Part shown: one piece after another, positions 6,461 through 7,402 of the stretch
How positions within the stretch are numbered: position 1 is the stretch's first letter
Layout of the letters: every line of letters starts with the position of its first letter
Assembly: GCA_016285615.1 (NCBI GenBank)
Contig: JAEERB010000118.1
Span: 1-7,402, forward strand
Source: Bacteroidales bacterium
GTDB lineage: Bacteria; Bacteroidota; Bacteroidia; Bacteroidales; WCHB1-69
Direction: 5' to 3'
DNA: 7,402 bases
Notes under the pieces: generated by a model
Told to the model about the DNA's origin: nothing
Database searches by the model: none
The model's input: the letters and a program-made list of their open reading frames with translations, nothing else
Position numbers and translations under genes: made by a program

Positions 6461-6910
6461 ATGAGTTTAGAACAACAAATAAATAACGACATCAAGGCCG
6501 CTATGCTGGCCAAGGAGAAAGAAAAACTGAATGCTCTGCGCGCTATCAAGTCGGCCATTCTGCTATTAAAAACCGAGAAGGGCGGCAGCGCCGAGCTGAC
6601 CACTGAAGCCGAGATGGGCCTGATACAGAAGCTGGTAAAACAGCGCAAGGAGTCGGCTGAACTGTACAAGTCGCAGAACCGCCAGGACCTCTATGACGAA
6701 GAGATGGCACAGTACGAAGTGATTGCCCAATATCTGCCCAAGCAGATGTCGGTTGACGAAATCAAGGCGGTGGTGCAAGGACTTATTGCCGAGCACAACA
6801 TCTCGGGCATCAAAGAGATGGGCAAGCTGATGGGCCTCACCACCAAGAAACTGGCCGGCCAAGCCGACAACAAGACCATCGCCGAAGTGGTGAAGGGGTT
6901 GCTAAACTAA
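6461..6910 (+). CDS. yqeY: GatB/YqeY domain-containing protein
   Basis: This 149-residue soluble protein covers the full YqeY family (PF09424), whose members resemble the tail domain of GatB in the tRNA-dependent amidotransferase GatCAB. Visible hallmarks are the N-terminal helix with MLAKEKEKLNALRAIKSAI (15-33), then LIQKLVKQRKESAELY (54-69). The linker YEVIAQYLPKQMSVDEI (85-101) is near-invariant in the family, and the small helical domain contains KEMGKLMGLTTKKLAGQAD. In GatB the tail domain helps to hold tRNA, but the role of free-standing YqeY is not established. The length is the family norm and the protein looks intact. The gene is monocistronic by context. Its stop codon directly abuts a hairpin element and the CRISPR array, and no intrinsic terminator with a T-run is present. 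Confidence 0.93.
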   Translation: MSLEQQINNDIKAAMLAKEKEKLNALRAIKSAILLLKTEKGGSAELTTEAEMGLIQKLVKQRKESAELYKSQNRQDLYDEEMAQYEVIAQYLPKQMSVDEIKAVVQGLIAEHNISGIKEMGKLMGLTTKKLAGQADNKTIAEVVKGLLN

Positions 6911-6953
6911 CGATTGTTCGCTACGCTGCCGAAAGTCGTAGCGCAGCCAATCT
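6911..6953. repeat. Palindromic element E1, abutting a CRISPR repeat remnant
   Basis: This 43-nt imperfect hairpin begins directly after the yqeY stop. GATTG at 6912-6916 pairs with CAATC at 6948-6952, and CGCTACG at 6919-6925 pairs with CGTAGCG at 6937-6943. Its right end GCGCAGCCAATCT (6941-6953) is identical over 13 nt to the right end of element E2 (7086-7098). As with E2, two bases later the sequence becomes TTC plus the 3' part of the CRISPR repeat. There is no T-run, so a terminator role is doubtful. It is most likely a REP/MITE-like element. Confidence 0.7.
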
Positions 6954-6955
6954 AG

Positions 6956-6990
6956 TTCCAAATTTGTAATTTGTATCCAACAACTGAAAA
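6956..6990 (+). repeat. Degenerate CRISPR repeat R0 (3' half only)
   Basis: The sequence aligns with repeat positions 14-47 but carries small indels: an extra C after TTC, one T missing from each T-run, and an extra A before TCC. The last base is A in place of C. The terminal TCCAACAACTGAAA is intact. The 5' half (GTTGTGAATTGCT) is absent and replaced by element E1. The indel turns the TAATTTTG box of the intact repeats into TAATTTGT. A 33-nt interval (6991-7023) then leads to the next repeat and is probably the oldest spacer. If the two extra A residues at 6990-6991 belong to the repeat, that spacer is 31 nt. Confidence 0.8.
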
Positions 6991-7040
6991 ACCATACAGC
7001 ATAAAAATTAAAACGCCAACCGCGTTGTGAATTGCTTTCA

Positions 7041-7100
7041 CAGATTGTGCAAGCCGAGAGCAGACAAACTTGTTTGTATGCCGAGGCGCAGCCAATCTGA
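7041..7100. mobile_element. Palindromic element E2 inserted inside a CRISPR repeat
   Basis: This 60-nt sequence interrupts a CRISPR repeat between positions 17 and 14: the repeat reads GTTGTGAATTGCTTTCA, then the insertion, then TTCAAATTTTG. The four bases TTCA thus occur on both sides (7037-7040 and 7101-7104), as a target-site duplication would look. The ends are inverted repeats (CAGATTG at 7041-7047, CAATCTG at 7093-7099). An inner stem pairs 7060-7069 with 7072-7081 with one mismatch, so the whole element can fold as an imperfect hairpin. It encodes nothing and is best described as a MITE/REP-like passive element moved in trans. Confidence in the interruption is very high; confidence in transposition as the mechanism is moderate. 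Confidence 0.8.
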
Positions 7101-7164
7101 TTCAAATTTTGTAATTTTGTCCAACAACTGAAACTAGTGTTGCCGCCTCCCTCGCTACGTACTA

Positions 7165-7196
7165 GTTGTGAATTGCTTTCAAATTTTGTAATTTTG
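7165..7196 (+). promoter_or_regulatory. Promoter-like element inside the CRISPR repeat (also in the other intact repeats)
   Basis: Repeat positions 25-32 read TAATTTTG, an exact Bacteroidetes -7 box TAnnTTTG. GTTG at repeat positions 1-4 is a near -33 TTTG at 20-nt spacing. It appears at 7189-7196, 7266-7273 and 7343-7350 in the three intact repeats. The start would fall near repeat position 38-40, so a transcript would begin just before the spacer. Promoters within repeats are known for type II-C arrays of Neisseria; here the idea is inference from motif match and spacing. Confidence 0.5.
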
Positions 7197-7402
7197 TCCA
7201 ACAACTGAAACTTGTTCTGCTGAACCCCGACTTGACCACTTGTTGTGAATTGCTTTCAAATTTTGTAATTTTGTCCAACAACTGAAACAACTGCAATGAG
7301 AAAGTGCGGCTATCAGGTGTTGTGAATTGCTTTCAAATTTTGTAATTTTGTCCAACAACTGAAACAAAATGGTTAATAGCATAGGGCGCGAAATGGTTGT
7401 GA

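Larger units (their letters stand above)
6956..7402 (+). CRISPR. CRISPR array, type II-C-like 47-nt repeat, truncated by the window end
   Basis: Three perfect, identical 47-nt repeats lie at 7165-7211, 7242-7288 and 7319-7365. A fourth is split (7024-7040 plus 7101-7134), a degenerate 3' half is at 6956-6990, and the first seven bases of the next repeat are at 7396-7402. Complete spacers are exactly 30 nt: 7135-7164, 7212-7241, 7289-7318 and 7366-7395. The oldest interval is 6991-7023. The repeat begins GTTGTGAATTGCTTTCAAAT and ends CAACAACTGAAAC. Repeat length, spacer length and the GTTGTGnTTTGCTTTCAAAT-type start match the type II-C arrays of Bacteroides (47-nt repeats). By analogy with those and with Neisseria the crRNA strand is plus. 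No cas gene is in the window; cas9-cas1-cas2 would be expected to the right. Type II-C is inference from the repeat alone. Confidence 0.95.

Noticed and set aside
6911..6953. Hairpin E1 as the intrinsic terminator of yqeY
   Set aside because: The stem is strong but is followed by CTAGTTCC and not a T-run. The related E2 sits inside the CRISPR array, where a terminator role makes no sense.
6911..6990. Degenerate repeat plus hairpin read on the minus strand as a tracrRNA (anti-repeat followed by stem-loop)
   Set aside because: A type II-C tracrRNA must pair with the 5' half of the repeat, and R0 keeps only the 3' half. There is no T-run terminator after the hairpin, and the strand would run directly into the yqeY 3' end.
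7134..7165. Spacer 1 with its flanking bases begins CTAGT and ends ACTAG, suggesting a palindromic insertion
   Set aside because: The spacer has the standard 30-nt length between perfect repeats, and the 5-bp symmetry uses one repeat base on each side. This is probably chance.
7024..7402. Array of type VI-B (Cas13b) or type V-A
   Set aside because: Type VI-B and V-A repeats are about 36 nt and have different ends. The 47-nt length and the GTTGTGAATTGCTTTCAAAT start fit Bacteroidetes type II-C.

Overview
The window comes from a chromosome of the order Bacteroidales, possibly Prevotellaceae-like or a gut relative. The evidence is the Bacteroidetes -7 promoter box TAnnTTTG in front of five genes, Bacteroidota-type protein sequences, weak Shine-Dalgarno signals, purine-rich intergenic tandem repeats, and a 47-nt CRISPR repeat of the type II-C kind known from Bacteroides. 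It looks like ordinary core chromosome from the left edge to about 6910, followed by the edge of a CRISPR array that runs off the right end.

Layout. At 2-259 is the 3' end of a probable family 2 glycosyltransferase. It is followed after 18 nt by a membrane steroid 5-alpha-reductase family protein (278-1066). A non-coding stretch of small tandem repeats (1067-1276) leads into an orphan lipoprotein gene (1277-1852). The next gap (1853-2158) holds a cluster of three hairpins and then an unusual dnaK upstream region with a sigma-54-like promoter. dnaK (2159-4093) is complete and is followed by a 28-bp palindrome and a strong intrinsic terminator. A DUF937 protein (4258-4746) has its own promoter and terminator. 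A class I SAM methyltransferase (4893-5543) converges with a hemolysin III/PAQR-type membrane protein on the minus strand (5550-6236) across a 6-nt gap. A yqeY/GatB-domain gene (6461-6910) closes the gene block.

CRISPR array. Directly after the yqeY stop codon comes a hairpin (6911-6953) fused to a degenerate 3' half of a CRISPR repeat. A second repeat is split by a 60-nt palindromic insertion. Three perfect 47-nt repeats with 30-nt spacers follow, and a seventh-base stub of the next repeat ends the window. No cas gene is inside the window. cas9, cas1 and cas2 would be expected to the right.

The genes do not form one pathway: most have their own promoter, and only the first two look co-transcribed. 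The points most worth attention are that each intact CRISPR repeat contains a match to the same TAnnTTTG promoter box that drives the neighbouring genes, and that two palindromic elements sharing a 13-nt end abut the same internal position of two consecutive CRISPR repeats.
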